A stretch of DNA of 64,000 nt from Rhodobacteraceae bacterium Araon29 (GCA_039640505.1 CP046865.1:2037501-2101500), one strand, 5' to 3'; counted from the first letter of the stretch, positions 1 through 9,457 are shown. A program made the numbers and translations. Notes: generated by a model from the sequence alone, not told the origin.

Positions 1-1
1 C

Positions 2-697
2 AGAATTGTCCAAAGAATTTGTGAAATTGAGACCTATAAAACAATGTCAATGCTCGGCTTTTCAGCCGCGCGAAATATGAACAGCGAGATGGAACAGATT
101 AATACGAAACTCAGCGCCTTGATGTCTGATATGACAAATGCAGAAAGTTCCGCCGAGGTTACGCTTGGAGCGTTGTTAAATGTTTCTGCTGAACTTGAAC
201 ATATTTCCGCACAAAGTGCGTTTCGCTTTGGAGCAACCGGAGCTTACGAAGCAATTGTGAACCAAAGGATTGCTGTTTTACGTGAAGAGCGTTTCGAGGG
301 TCGGCAGACCTTCCATGAATTTATGCTTCGACGTTATGATCCCGCCATGCGCACGGTGAAGTCCTGTCAGAATAGGCTTGTAACAATGGCAGATCGCGCC
401 ATGCGATCGGGTGATTTGCTTCGTACCCGTGTTGATGTCGAACGCTCAGCGCAAAACCAAGCTTTGCTCAAAAGCATGGATCGACGCGCCGATCTACAGT
501 TACGATTGCAAAGAACCGTCGAAAGTCTATCAGTCGTCGCAATCAGCTATTATGCAGTTTCTTTGACCGGTTATCTGGGCTATCCACTCGCTGCTCATTT
601 GGGGATTAGCAAAGGGACGCTCACCGCAGCTTTAACCCTGCCGGTTGTGGCATTGGTCGGGTGGGCTATCCGGCGGATACGCAATCAAATGACGTGA
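2..697 (+). CDS. DUF3422 family protein, C-terminal part (5' end outside window)
   Basis: The frame is open from the first bases of the window without a start codon, so this is the 3' part of a longer gene. The in-frame ATG at 44 lies inside the conserved region and is probably internal. The visible 231 residues are mostly helical and charged, then end in two hydrophobic stretches (near VVAISYYAVSLTGYLGYPL, and TAALTLPVVALVGWAI) and a basic tail, which fits the membrane-associated C-terminus of the DUF3422 family (full length roughly 430 aa, from memory). Function of the family is unknown. The next gene is convergent, so nothing here links it to the peptide transporter. I am confident that the gene is real and fairly confident of the family. 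Confidence 0.78.
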   Translation, partial: RIVQRICEIETYKTMSMLGFSAARNMNSEMEQINTKLSALMSDMTNAESSAEVTLGALLNVSAELEHISAQSAFRFGATGAYEAIVNQRIAVLREERFEGRQTFHEFMLRRYDPAMRTVKSCQNRLVTMADRAMRSGDLLRTRVDVERSAQNQALLKSMDRRADLQLRLQRTVESLSVVAISYYAVSLTGYLGYPLAAHLGISKGTLTAALTLPVVALVGWAIRRIRNQMT

Positions 698-760
698 CTG
701 CCCCATAGTGCAGTGCACATTTAGAAGCCTCGTTTCTTTGGCGGCCCAAATAGCTTTTGC

Positions 761-1672
761 TTACCGGCCGCGAATTCGCGGATCCATGGCATCACGTAGA
801 CCATCGCCAAGGTAATTAATGCTCAGAACAGTCAATGAAATCGCCAAGCCTGGCCATAAGACACGCTCAGGATAGAGCTGAAGATAATCCACTGCATCGT
901 TTAACAAGCGGCCCCAGGTTGGGAAATCAGGTGGAAACCCAAGGCCCAAAAACGATAGTGCGCTTTCTGTGATAATCGCATTGGCAATTCCCAACGTTGC
1001 AGAAACCAATATTGGCGACAACACATTGGGCAATATATGCCGCATTATAATCTTACGGTCTGTGGTTCCGATTGAACGGGCTGCAAGCACAAACTCGCGC
1101 TCTTTCAATGCCATGACATCACCCCGCACAATGCGCGCTGTTGGCATCCAACTGGTGATACCAATGGAGACCACGATCAAAACAAACATGCCACGCTCGG
1201 GCCCATAGGCTTGGCTGAGCGGCTCACGAAATAAAAGCATCATCACCAACAGCAGAGGCAAAAGCGGAAGCGAAAGGAACAGATCCGTCAATCGCATCAG
1301 AATACCGTCTAATCGGCGATAGTACCCTGCGCACACTCCGATTAAACTGCCCAGCATGAGCGAAAGCGTCATCGCTGCGATTCCGACTGAGATGGATGTT
1401 TTTCCACCTGCAATCATCCGCGCAAAAGTATCACGCCCCAACTGATCGGTCCCAAACGGATGCGCCCAACTTGGGCTTTGATTGCGCAATCGGATATTAA
1501 TCTCATTAGCTTCATAGGGCCACACCCAAGGGCCCACCATCACCAATATAACGATGGTGAAAAAGATTATGCCGCCGATTAAAGCGCCTTTGTGTTTTTT
1601 AAACTGGTCCCAGACATCACGCCACTTGCTGCGCGCGGGTTGCTGAGGAAGTGGCTCGGCGGTGTTAGTCAT
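761..1672 (-). CDS. dppC: ABC transporter permease, DppC/OppC type
   Basis: Inner-membrane permease of a peptide/nickel/opine-class importer (303 aa, normal for the family). An N-terminal cytoplasmic stretch precedes a first membrane helix (about residues 31-51), then the OppC_N region and the BPD_transp_1 domain with about five more helices. The EAA loop that contacts the ATPase is visible as EFVLAARSIGTTDRKIIMRH. Its start overlaps the end of the DppB-type gene by 8 bp, so the two are translationally coupled. It is the last gene of the leftward SBP-permease-permease operon; the matching ATPases are on the divergent transcript. The exact substrate cannot be read from sequence; dipeptides or acylated amino acids are suggested by the nearby M20 hydrolases. 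Confidence 0.93.
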   Translation of the reverse strand: MTNTAEPLPQQPARSKWRDVWDQFKKHKGALIGGIIFFTIVILVMVGPWVWPYEANEINIRLRNQSPSWAHPFGTDQLGRDTFARMIAGGKTSISVGIAAMTLSLMLGSLIGVCAGYYRRLDGILMRLTDLFLSLPLLPLLLVMMLLFREPLSQAYGPERGMFVLIVVSIGITSWMPTARIVRGDVMALKEREFVLAARSIGTTDRKIIMRHILPNVLSPILVSATLGIANAIITESALSFLGLGFPPDFPTWGRLLNDAVDYLQLYPERVLWPGLAISLTVLSINYLGDGLRDAMDPRIRGR

Positions 1673-2672
1673 AGCGTATCCTCGGATCCAAAAGCCCGTA
1701 TAAAATGTCTGCGATTAGGTTAAAGGCAACGATCAAAAACGCGAACATAAAAGTCAATGTTTGCACCGTTGGCAAGTCATTGGCATAGATCGCATTGATT
1801 AACTGCCCACCTATTCCGTTTACTTTAAAAATCTGCTCGGTGATAATCGCGCCGCCAAAAATATAGGGCAGATTAAGCGCAATTACAGTGACCACTGGGA
1901 TCATCGAGTTGCGCAGAACATGAACCATCACCACCGTCCACTCGCTTAGACCCTTGGCCCGCGCGGTTCGCACATAATCCTGATTAAGGTTATCAAGCAT
2001 AGATGCACGCATATAGCGGCTGATTTGAGCTGTGGTTTGCAGCGCAAGCACCATTACCGGCAAAACCATCTGTTTTAGTTGAATGACAAAGGTGTCCCAG
2101 TTAATCACCTGATGCAATGTATCATAGGTAGAAGGCAACCAGCCAAGTTGAACCGCAAAAATCACAATCACAAGCGGACCTGTGAAAAATGGCGGGATGG
2201 AATAGCCAATCATTGTCACAAAAGTTCCGGCCTGATCAAAAACCGAATAATGCCGATAGGCAGAATAAATACCGATCGGCAGCGCGATTAAAATGCCGAC
2301 CACATAAGACATCCCAACCACCCATAGGGTTTGCGGCATTCTCTGCACGACAATATCCATCACCGGGCTGCGGGTCTGCCAGCTTATCACGCGCAGATCA
2401 CCTTCGGAAAAGGTTGTCCCAAACATATGATCTATGAAAACCTGCGGTTCGATCCAGAAAAACTGCATCAGCCATTTGGCAAATTGGATGTAGAGAGGTT
2501 GGCCAAGGCCCAAAGCCTCGCGCATTTTTTCTTTGACCTCTGGGGGCACGGTTAATGGCACCTGTGCCATCGGATCGTTCGGTGCAAGGTTTAGAAGAAG
2601 AAAAATAACCAAACTGATGAACAAAAGCGTCGGGATAGAGATCAGCAGACGACGAATAGTGAATGTCAGCAT
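1665..2672 (-). CDS. dppB: ABC transporter permease, DppB/OppB type
   Basis: First permease of the peptide-class importer (335 aa). It starts with the typical OppB-like membrane helix (IRRLLISIPTLLFISLVIF), has a periplasmic loop of about 80 residues, then the BPD_transp_1 core with an EAA loop (DYVRTARAKGLSEWTVVMVH) and ends in the common LDPRIRYD-type tail. It pairs with the overlapping DppC-type gene to form the membrane channel. It is separated from the upstream binding-protein gene by 78 bp that contain a perfect 11-bp hairpin, which should lower its expression relative to the binding protein. Confidence 0.93.
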   Translation of the reverse strand: MLTFTIRRLLISIPTLLFISLVIFLLLNLAPNDPMAQVPLTVPPEVKEKMREALGLGQPLYIQFAKWLMQFFWIEPQVFIDHMFGTTFSEGDLRVISWQTRSPVMDIVVQRMPQTLWVVGMSYVVGILIALPIGIYSAYRHYSVFDQAGTFVTMIGYSIPPFFTGPLVIVIFAVQLGWLPSTYDTLHQVINWDTFVIQLKQMVLPVMVLALQTTAQISRYMRASMLDNLNQDYVRTARAKGLSEWTVVMVHVLRNSMIPVVTVIALNLPYIFGGAIITEQIFKVNGIGGQLINAIYANDLPTVQTLTFMFAFLIVAFNLIADILYGLLDPRIRYD

Positions 2673-2703
2673 TTAGTGACGCCTTAGTATTTCAGTTCAA
2701 AGG

Positions 2704-2734
2704 AAAACTGCGCCCCTCACGACGAGGGGCGCAG
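2704..2734 (-). terminator. Intercistronic hairpin with T-run between binding protein and permeases
   Basis: A perfect 11-bp stem (CTGCGCCCCTC at 2708-2718 with GAGGGGCGCAG at 2724-2734, 5-nt loop) is followed on the minus strand by TTTTCC. It sits just after the stop of the binding-protein gene and before dppB. This is the geometry of a partial terminator or 3' stabilising hairpin that gives excess binding protein over permeases. Confidence 0.8.
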
Positions 2735-2750
2735 CAAGAAAGACTAGCTA

Positions 2751-4451
2751 TTAGTCGATACGATGCCAGTCGGCAACGTTCCACAGCTCTGAATCAAACG
2801 TGTTCAGAACAACACCACCAAGTGATTTGGCATGCGCAGAAACACGACCGCGGTCAACGAGAGGCACAATTGTGTAGCTTTCATTGGTCAGCATATCGTT
2901 CATCTTACGGCCAAGTTCACCGCGGCGCTCGATGTCGCCTGTGCGGGCCATTTCATCAATCAGCTTGTCATACTCTGGATCACAGAAGCGGTTGATGTTT
3001 GCACCTTGCCACTGGCTGTCTGGCTTTGGCTCATTGCCACAGCGATAAGCTGCCAGATAGGCTTGTGGGTCGGTTCCATCAAACACGTTGGCGTACATTT
3101 CAACATCAGCATAGAACTTCTGGTATGTGTCAGGCGAACCTGGATCACCACCAAAGAAGACTGACGCATTCAGGTTACGCAATTCGGTTTCGACACCGAT
3201 TTGGCTCCACCACTCTTTGATAAGAGCTTGGAAATCCTGACGTACAGCGTTGGTTGATGTTTGATACAGAATAGACAAACGCACGCCGTCTTTGGCGCGG
3301 ATGCCATCACCACCACGGGCCCAGCCTGCTTCGTCGAGCAATGCGTTTGCGCCTGCGATATCTTGTGTCAAACAATCAGTGTTGCCTGACGCATAAATCG
3401 CGGGTGCAGGAACCAGATCACATGTTGGTCGTCCCGCTTGGCCATAGCCGATTTCAACGAGCAACGGACGGTCAATCGCCATGGACAGCGCTTTCCGAAC
3501 ATTGATATCGCTGAGGAATGGGTGCGGTGCTGCGCGTGTTGAGCGCGTATCTGCATCCAGATCAGGCGATGGGTTTGTCATGTTCATTTCAAGACGCTCA
3601 ACAAGAGCACCAAATGCTGAAATCGGTGTACCTTTGCCACCTTCGGCCAGCTTGGCAAGCACATCTGGTGCGAGTTGCAGGTTCCAGGCATAGTCAAATT
3701 CACCTGTTTCCATTACAGCGCGACCGGCTGCAGTGGCGTCACCACCACCTTTGAAGGTCAGCGTTGCGAAGGCCGGCTTGTTTGCGACGCGGTAATTGTC
3801 GTTGGCTTTCATCTGAATCACATCGTTTGGACGGAATTCTGTTACCACGAAAGGACCTGTGCCGATTGGGCCAAAGTTTTGATCTGTACAATTTGGCGCA
3901 GCTGCACCCATGCAATTTTCAAACTGTGCCTTCTGGATGATTGGTGTCTGACCACCAACAAATGGACCATAGGGGTTTGGCTTTGGCTGGTTAAAGCTAA
4001 CTTTAACTGTCAAATCATTGATGACTTCAATAGAAGTAACACCATCAAATTTTTCCAGCTGAGCGCAACCACCTTCTGGGTGCATACAATAATCCCCAGT
4101 AAATTTTACGTCCGCCGCAGTAACTGCTGATCCGTCTGACCAGAGCAGGCCACTTTTCAGCGTCCAAGTGATCGATGTCAAATCTTCGCTCACCCCACCA
4201 TTGGCAACAGTTGGAATTTCCTCTGCCAAAAATGCCACCATAGCACCTGTTTCATCAAAGCGGCCCAATGGCTCGATGACGAGACTAGATGATTCGATGT
4301 CCTTTGTTCCCCCGGACAGATATGGGTTCAAGATCGACGGAGCTTGCCAGTAAATAATACTGACGTTGCCATCTGAGCCACGCTCAGCGAAACTGGCCGG
4401 TGCAAACGCACAGGCAGCTACGGCCCCCATCATAAGTGATTTGATTTTCAT
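2751..4451 (-). CDS. Peptide-class ABC transporter substrate-binding protein (SBP_bac_5)
   Basis: Periplasmic solute-binding protein of 566 aa, the usual size for family 5 extracellular binding proteins. The N-terminus is a signal peptide (basic MKIK, hydrophobic core, likely cleavage after ...APASFA, residue 22). Then come the conserved start of the mature domain (LNPYLSGG), the region around TWTLKSGLLWSDGSAVTAAD, and the family hallmark of alternating small/large lobes. An AGGAGG Shine-Dalgarno sits at 4457-4462. It heads the leftward operon and faces the ATPase gene across a 314-bp divergent promoter region. The four Cys pairs of spacing seen in the C-terminal half (around CMHPEGGC, CDLV, CGNE, CDPE) suggest disulfides. 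Substrate class is inferred, not shown. Confidence 0.93.
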   Translation of the reverse strand: MKIKSLMMGAVAACAFAPASFAERGSDGNVSIIYWQAPSILNPYLSGGTKDIESSSLVIEPLGRFDETGAMVAFLAEEIPTVANGGVSEDLTSITWTLKSGLLWSDGSAVTAADVKFTGDYCMHPEGGCAQLEKFDGVTSIEVINDLTVKVSFNQPKPNPYGPFVGGQTPIIQKAQFENCMGAAAPNCTDQNFGPIGTGPFVVTEFRPNDVIQMKANDNYRVANKPAFATLTFKGGGDATAAGRAVMETGEFDYAWNLQLAPDVLAKLAEGGKGTPISAFGALVERLEMNMTNPSPDLDADTRSTRAAPHPFLSDINVRKALSMAIDRPLLVEIGYGQAGRPTCDLVPAPAIYASGNTDCLTQDIAGANALLDEAGWARGGDGIRAKDGVRLSILYQTSTNAVRQDFQALIKEWWSQIGVETELRNLNASVFFGGDPGSPDTYQKFYADVEMYANVFDGTDPQAYLAAYRCGNEPKPDSQWQGANINRFCDPEYDKLIDEMARTGDIERRGELGRKMNDMLTNESYTIVPLVDRGRVSAHAKSLGGVVLNTFDSELWNVADWHRID

Positions 4452-4765
4452 TTAAACCTCCTTGCGGTTTTCACATCAGGCAAAACATCAAACGTTAGTT
4501 ATAAATTTTCCCCATTTTCTTTCGATCGTATTGTTAAAGAACAGAGCGCATGTGAGCGCTAACTATTCGGATTACGAACATTCGACTATCGAAGCAGACT
4601 TTTCTCAAAATGCAAGCCCAAATGATACTAGAATGCATCAATAAAGCGGGTCGAGGAATAATATTCCACTTTTGCAATATCGCAAACCTCCGAATTTAAG
4701 CGATGTGTTTGACATCAATAGACTCAATTCGCTACCAATACTTTCTAAAGCATAGGAGCACTGTA
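4452..4765. promoter_or_regulatory. Divergent control region of the peptide-uptake locus
   Basis: No gene is seen in these 314 bases. They hold the promoters of both transcripts, the AGGAGG ribosome site of the binding-protein gene (4457-4462) and AGGAG (4754-4758) of the ATPase gene. At 4552-4563 lies GTGAGCGCTAAC, which differs by one base from the perfect palindrome GTTAGCGCTAAC upstream of zwf and could be a LacI-family operator. The upstream ATG at 4703 is in frame with the ATPase but has no ribosome site and adds unlike residues. Confidence 0.5.
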
Positions 4766-6595
4766 ATGCTGGATCACCCCAAAACTCCCGTCGCAAGCTT
4801 TGAAAACCTGCGGGTTGAATTTGAAACCAAAGACGGAACAGTCGTTGGGGTTGAGGATGTCTCTTTTGAGATTAACGCAGGGGAAACCGTTTGCGTTGTG
4901 GGGGAATCAGGCTCTGGCAAATCGGTTTCATCGCTCTCAATGATGCGATTGGTGGAATTTGGCGGCGGACGTCTGGCGGGCGGCAAACTTGAATTTGACC
5001 GAAAAGAATCAGGCATAGTTGACGTCACAAAAGTGGACCAGTCATTGATGCGTACGATTCGTGGCAATGAAATTGGCATGATCTTTCAAGAGCCTATGAC
5101 AGCTCTTAACCCGGTGTTCACGGTGGGCCGTCAATTGACTGAGGGCCTTAGGGTGCACAAGGGTATGACGAGATCAGCGGCGGCTCAGCAGGCGCTTGAT
5201 CTGCTACGGCAGGTGCGCATACCCGAACCTGAGCGACGGCTGAAACAATTTCCGCACGAGCTATCGGGCGGCATGCGTCAACGGGTGGTTATTGCCATGG
5301 CGCTAGCCTGCGAGCCAAGATTGCTCATTGCGGATGAACCAACCACAGCGCTTGATGTGACCATTCAGGCTGAAATCCTTGCCCTGATAGACCGCCTTAA
5401 ACGGGAAACTGGCACTGCCGTGATGTTTATCACCCATGATATGGCGGTGGTCGCACAGATGGCAGACCGTGTTGTTGTGATGTACCGTGGCAATAAGGTA
5501 GAGGAAGGCTTGGTCGAGCAGATTTTCAAAGACCCACAGCATAGCTACACCCAGTCCCTACTCGCAGCGGTTCCAAAACTTGGCGAGATGAAAGGTAAGG
5601 ATTTTCCTGAGCCAATGCGCCTTTTTGGTGATGAAGACACTGTTCGAAAGCCCATTGAAGGGACGAATGAACCCCTGCTCGAGGTTAAAAATCTTGTCAC
5701 TCGCTTTCCAGTCAAAGGCGGTATTTTACGGCGCACGGTCGCCAACGTTCACGCTGTCGAAGATGTTTCCTTTACCTTGATGAAAGGGCGCACTTTAGCG
5801 TTGGTCGGCGAATCGGGTTGCGGCAAATCCACCGTTGGCAGATCACTTCTTCGTTTGGTTGAACCTTTATCTGGCGAAGTCAGCATTGCCGGCAAAGATA
5901 TCATAGCCATGGCTCCCGAAGAGTTGCGCACTGCGCGCGTTGATATGCAAATGGTATTTCAAGACCCCTTTGCATCACTAAACCCGCAAATGCTGCTCAT
6001 GGATCAGGTCGCCGAGCCAATGCGCAATTATGACACGCACAGCGGCGATGCATTGCAAAAACGCGTTGAAATGCTGTTCGATCGGGTCGAGTTGCCACGC
6101 AGCTTTTTGCGCCGCTATCCGCATGAGTTATCTGGCGGCCAGCGCCAAAGGGTTGCCATTGCGCGCGCTCTGGCACTTAATCCAAAATTGATTATTGCTG
6201 ATGAAGCTGTGAGCGCGCTGGATGTCTCGGTTCAGGCACAGGTTCTTAATCTTATGATGGAATTGCAGGCAGAGCTTGAGCTGTCCTTTCTATTCATCAG
6301 TCATGATATGGCTGTGGTGGAACGGGTTAGCCATGATGTGGGCGTAATGTATTTGGGGCGTTTGGTCGAAATAGGGCCGCGCAGCAAAGTCTTTGAAGCA
6401 CCGCAACATGCTTATACGCAGGCATTGATGAAAGCGGTTCCGATCGCAGATCCTACCCAACGCAAGTCCGAAAAAGATCTTAACTTCAAACCAATCCCCT
6501 CACCAATCCACGGTATGAATTATGTCGCAGAATCCTCTGAGTACCGTGAAGTGTCGGATGGACATTTTGTTTTAACCACAGATAGCGGGTACTAA
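4766..6595 (+). CDS. Fused double-ATPase ABC protein (DppD-DppF type)
   Basis: 609-aa protein with two complete nucleotide-binding domains in one chain. The first has Walker A GESGSGKS (46-53), signature LSGGMRQR (166-173) and Walker B LLIADEP (186-192). The second has Walker A GESGCGKS (348-355), signature LSGGQRQR (455-462) and Walker B with intact catalytic Glu (IIADEAVSALD). Each domain is followed by an oligopeptide-transporter C-terminal (oligo_HPY) piece. It supplies both ATPases for the divergently encoded permeases. Start at 4766 is chosen because AGGAG lies 7 bases upstream. The argE-like gene follows after 2 bases, so these are one operon. Confidence 0.93.
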   Translation: MLDHPKTPVASFENLRVEFETKDGTVVGVEDVSFEINAGETVCVVGESGSGKSVSSLSMMRLVEFGGGRLAGGKLEFDRKESGIVDVTKVDQSLMRTIRGNEIGMIFQEPMTALNPVFTVGRQLTEGLRVHKGMTRSAAAQQALDLLRQVRIPEPERRLKQFPHELSGGMRQRVVIAMALACEPRLLIADEPTTALDVTIQAEILALIDRLKRETGTAVMFITHDMAVVAQMADRVVVMYRGNKVEEGLVEQIFKDPQHSYTQSLLAAVPKLGEMKGKDFPEPMRLFGDEDTVRKPIEGTNEPLLEVKNLVTRFPVKGGILRRTVANVHAVEDVSFTLMKGRTLALVGESGCGKSTVGRSLLRLVEPLSGEVSIAGKDIIAMAPEELRTARVDMQMVFQDPFASLNPQMLLMDQVAEPMRNYDTHSGDALQKRVEMLFDRVELPRSFLRRYPHELSGGQRQRVAIARALALNPKLIIADEAVSALDVSVQAQVLNLMMELQAELELSFLFISHDMAVVERVSHDVGVMYLGRLVEIGPRSKVFEAPQHAYTQALMKAVPIADPTQRKSEKDLNFKPIPSPIHGMNYVAESSEYREVSDGHFVLTTDSGY

Positions 6596-6597
6596 TT

Positions 6598-7767
6598 ATG
6601 AGCAAAGAACGTCTTTCGCCGCTGCAGTTAATGCGTAAACTTGTATCCTTTCCCACAGTCAGCCGCGATAGCAATCTAGATCTTGTGGCCTGGGTTGAAG
6701 CGTATTTAGCTGATCACAATATAATATCGCACCGCCATTATAACGAGGCTGGAGACAAAGCAGCGCTTTTTGCCCATGTTGGCCCGGATATCGAAGGCGG
6801 TCTGGTTCTATCGGGTCATACGGATGTGGTTCCGGTCGACGGGCAGCCTTGGGACAGCGATCCCTACCAAGTGACCGAACGTGATGGAAAATATTTTGGT
6901 CGCGGTACATGTGATATGAAAGGCTTTGATGCCTTGGCGCTTTGGGCATTGGTGGAAGCTTCTTATCTGCCCCTCACCCGACCTTTACAAATCGCTTTAA
7001 GTTATGATGAAGAGGTTGGCTGCACTGGCGCGCCGCCAATGATTGATCAAATACTCAAAACCCTGCCCAAAGCCAGCGCTGTGATTGTAGGAGAACCTTC
7101 AACTATGCTGGCGGTCAACGGTCACAAGGGCGGTTTGGCCTTTAGCACCCATTTTGTTGGTTTTGAGGTACATTCGTCGATCCTGCACACAGGGGTCAAT
7201 GCGATTATGTCTGGCGCAAAGCTGATAGACTGGGCCAATCACGTCAACGCCGCCAACAGCGCAGCGCAACCCACTGAAATTGCTGCCATGTTCGACCCGC
7301 CCTATACCACAGCGCATGTGGGAATGATCAGCGGCGGCACAGCCCATAACATCACTGCAAAAGATTGCCACTTTAGTCTAGATTTCAGAATTGTGGCCGA
7401 TGAAACAGAAGCCGAATGGAAGGGCCGCTTTGAAGAAAAAGTGCGGACGATAGAAGCGGATATGAAAGCCTCTCATCCAGAGGCGCATATTGAAATTGAA
7501 CCGCGCTTTTTTGTGCCCGGATTGCGCCCCGAACAAGACGGGGAAGCCGAAACATTGGTACGCCAGATAACCGGAGATAATGCGATTCATGTAGTGTCAT
7601 ACGGAACCGAAGCCGGCCAGTTTCAAGCGCGCGGATACTCTGCTGTCATCTGCGGCCCTGGTGACATTGCGCAAGCGCACCAACCTAATGAATTTATTGA
7701 AAAATCACAATTTGAAGCAGGGCATAAATTTATGCAAAAACTGCTTGAAAGACTGACAGGAGATTAA
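6598..7767 (+). CDS. argE: Acetylornithine deacetylase (M20 family)
   Basis: 389-aa zinc-dependent M20 hydrolase, cytoplasmic. The metal-site motifs are present: HTD (H74, D76), CDMKG with the bridging D106, and EE at 138-139 (catalytic base and zinc ligand). A dimerisation domain occupies roughly residues 180-290. The best match in memory is the ArgE/acetylornithine deacetylase branch (GHTDVVPVDGQPW, RGTCDMKGFDALALW). Located 2 bases after the ABC ATPase gene and 3 bases before another M20 hydrolase, so here it may serve to deacylate imported N-acyl amino acids rather than, or as well as, arginine synthesis. M20 specificity is hard to assign from sequence. Confidence 0.85.
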   Translation: MSKERLSPLQLMRKLVSFPTVSRDSNLDLVAWVEAYLADHNIISHRHYNEAGDKAALFAHVGPDIEGGLVLSGHTDVVPVDGQPWDSDPYQVTERDGKYFGRGTCDMKGFDALALWALVEASYLPLTRPLQIALSYDEEVGCTGAPPMIDQILKTLPKASAVIVGEPSTMLAVNGHKGGLAFSTHFVGFEVHSSILHTGVNAIMSGAKLIDWANHVNAANSAAQPTEIAAMFDPPYTTAHVGMISGGTAHNITAKDCHFSLDFRIVADETEAEWKGRFEEKVRTIEADMKASHPEAHIEIEPRFFVPGLRPEQDGEAETLVRQITGDNAIHVVSYGTEAGQFQARGYSAVICGPGDIAQAHQPNEFIEKSQFEAGHKFMQKLLERLTGD

Positions 7768-7770
7768 GCT

Positions 7771-8934
7771 ATGCCCGTAAAAAATCGTTTGGCAGAATTG
7801 CATCCCGAAATTACTGAATGGCGCCGCGACATTCACCAGCATCCAGAAATTCTTTTCGACACACAGCGCACCTCTGCGCTGGTGGCCGATAAGCTGCGCA
7901 GCTTTGGTGCAGATGAGGTTGTGACCGGCATTGGTCGCACCGGCGTTGTCGCAGTGATCAAAGGCAAATCAAACGCCTCGGGCAAAACCATTGGACTGCG
8001 CGCTGATATGGACGCTTTGCCGATCGAGGAACAAACCGGACTTGAGTACGCCAGTAAAACGCCAGGCGCGATGCATGCCTGCGGCCATGACGGCCACACC
8101 GCGATGCTTTTGGGCGCGGCGAAGTACCTCAGCGAAACACGTAATTTTGACGGAACTGCAGTGGTGATTTTCCAGCCCGCCGAAGAAGGTGGCGGCGGCG
8201 GCAAAGAAATGTGCGACGACGGCATGATGGAGCAGTTTGGCATTGATGAGGTTTACGGCATGCACAATTGGCCGCAAATGCCGGCTGGTCAGTTTGCCAT
8301 TCGCTCAGGCGCATTTTTTGCTGCGTCAGACATGTTTGATATTAAAATTACCGGTAAAGGCGGTCATGCCGCTAAACCGCAAGAGACCATTGATCCAACC
8401 GTCGTTGCCAGCCATCTAGTGCTTGCACTGCAATCTATTGTTAGCAGAAATGCAAACCCCGTGGACCAAATGGTGGTTTCTGTCACCTCTTTTGAAACCT
8501 CTTCCACCGCGTTTAATGTGATTCCAGAATCCGTCCACCTGCGTGGTACGGTACGCACATTAAGCGTGGAAATGCGCGATTTGGCAGAAAAGCGTTTGAT
8601 CGAGCTTGCGGAAGGCACCGCAGCGGCGTTTGGCGCCAGTGCGGATGCAGAATATCGCCGCACCTATCCAGTTATGAGCAACTCAAACGCTCAAACCGAG
8701 TTCGCGGCCAAAGTGGCTGAAAGTGTATCCGGCGCCTGTGCAGAAGCCGATTTGGTGATGGGCGGCGAAGATTTTTCTTTCATGCTGGAAGAGCGCCCTG
8801 GCGCATATATCCTAATTGGCAATGGCGATACCGCTGCGGTGCATAATCCGAACTACAATTTTAACGATGATGCGATCCCCGCCGGGTGCAGTTGGTGGGC
8901 CGAGATTATTGAGCAACGTATGCCGGCGGCCTAA
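7771..8934 (+). CDS. M20 amidohydrolase, hippurate hydrolase / aminoacylase-like
   Basis: 387-aa member of the M20D subfamily that splits N-acyl amino acids into amino acid and carboxylate. Conserved metal ligands: D80 region (RADMDALP), C104-G-H106 in MHACGHDGHT, and PAEEGG with E138/E139. GGEDFSFM near the C-terminus supplies the last metal ligand region. It is the last gene of the rightward peptide-uptake operon and lies 3 bases after argE. Import plus two amidohydrolases suggests use of acylated amino acids or small peptides as nutrients. Named often as hippurate hydrolase or IAA-amino acid hydrolase; the true substrate is not known. Confidence 0.9.
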   Translation: MPVKNRLAELHPEITEWRRDIHQHPEILFDTQRTSALVADKLRSFGADEVVTGIGRTGVVAVIKGKSNASGKTIGLRADMDALPIEEQTGLEYASKTPGAMHACGHDGHTAMLLGAAKYLSETRNFDGTAVVIFQPAEEGGGGGKEMCDDGMMEQFGIDEVYGMHNWPQMPAGQFAIRSGAFFAASDMFDIKITGKGGHAAKPQETIDPTVVASHLVLALQSIVSRNANPVDQMVVSVTSFETSSTAFNVIPESVHLRGTVRTLSVEMRDLAEKRLIELAEGTAAAFGASADAEYRRTYPVMSNSNAQTEFAAKVAESVSGACAEADLVMGGEDFSFMLEERPGAYILIGNGDTAAVHNPNYNFNDDAIPAGCSWWAEIIEQRMPAA

Positions 8935-9037
8935 AATAGAGTTCGTTTCTTTGGGTAAACTTCGACCGAAGCAAACACCAATTAGACAACTGGCGTGTCT
9001 TTGAATGAAAATAATAACCTTTGATCAGTGCCAAATC

Positions 9038-9099
9038 CCCTGCGGCCACTTTCAAAGCTGGCACCTCACATTAGACGCAAGGCCACAGGGATATTTTTT
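9038..9099 (+). terminator. Possible terminator after the M20 hydrolase
   Basis: CCCTG-C-GGCC (9038-9047) can pair with GGCC-A-CAGGG (9081-9090) with one mismatch, and ATATTTTTT follows. The loop is long (33 bases), so this is only a weak candidate for the end of the uptake operon. Confidence 0.35.
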
Positions 9100-9161
9100 G
9101 GTTCCCTTTAGCGGGAATTAATGCAGGGGGTCGCTTTAATAACGCGCCACTACCCGCTGCC

Positions 9162-9281
9162 TTACTTCCTTTTGAAAGGGCTAAAAAGACCAGAAACCAA
9201 ACGCCGAAATTCTTCTGAGCGAAGTTTCCGTGCTTTAAGTTCATAAGCCTGCAACTCATCATGAAAATTTCTATAATCCAT
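9162..9281 (-). CDS. 39-aa basic small protein, unrecognised
   Basis: Short ORF beginning MDYRNFHDELQAYELKARK and ending SPFKRK. It has an AGGAC ribosome site 9 bases upstream of the ATG and a normal codon pattern. The whole chain looks like one long amphipathic, strongly basic helix, similar in character to small Rhodobacteraceae proteins of the RSP_7527 or DUF1127-like kind, though I cannot assign a family. A frame-shifted longer reading frame over the same bases (9071-9334) lacks any protein-like pattern. Function unknown. Confidence 0.6.
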   Translation of the reverse strand: MDYRNFHDELQAYELKARKLRSEEFRRLVSGLFSPFKRK

Positions 9282-9457
9282 CTACCAAGTCCTTTGATTG
9301 TTGATAGGATTGAAATAATCCCATCACTAAGCAATGTGCAGAGGAGTTTTATTCATTCCCGCTATGCGTCTGGCTCATGGCCAAATTAGCAAGTATTGAA
9401 TGCTGACAACTGGCGGTTACTGGAGCATCGCACCGCTCGGTTGTTTGGTTTATCGGG

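Noticed and set aside
3675-4130. 151-codon plus-strand frame inside the substrate-binding protein gene
   Set aside because: It is antisense to a clear SBP gene and has no protein-family pattern or ribosome site.
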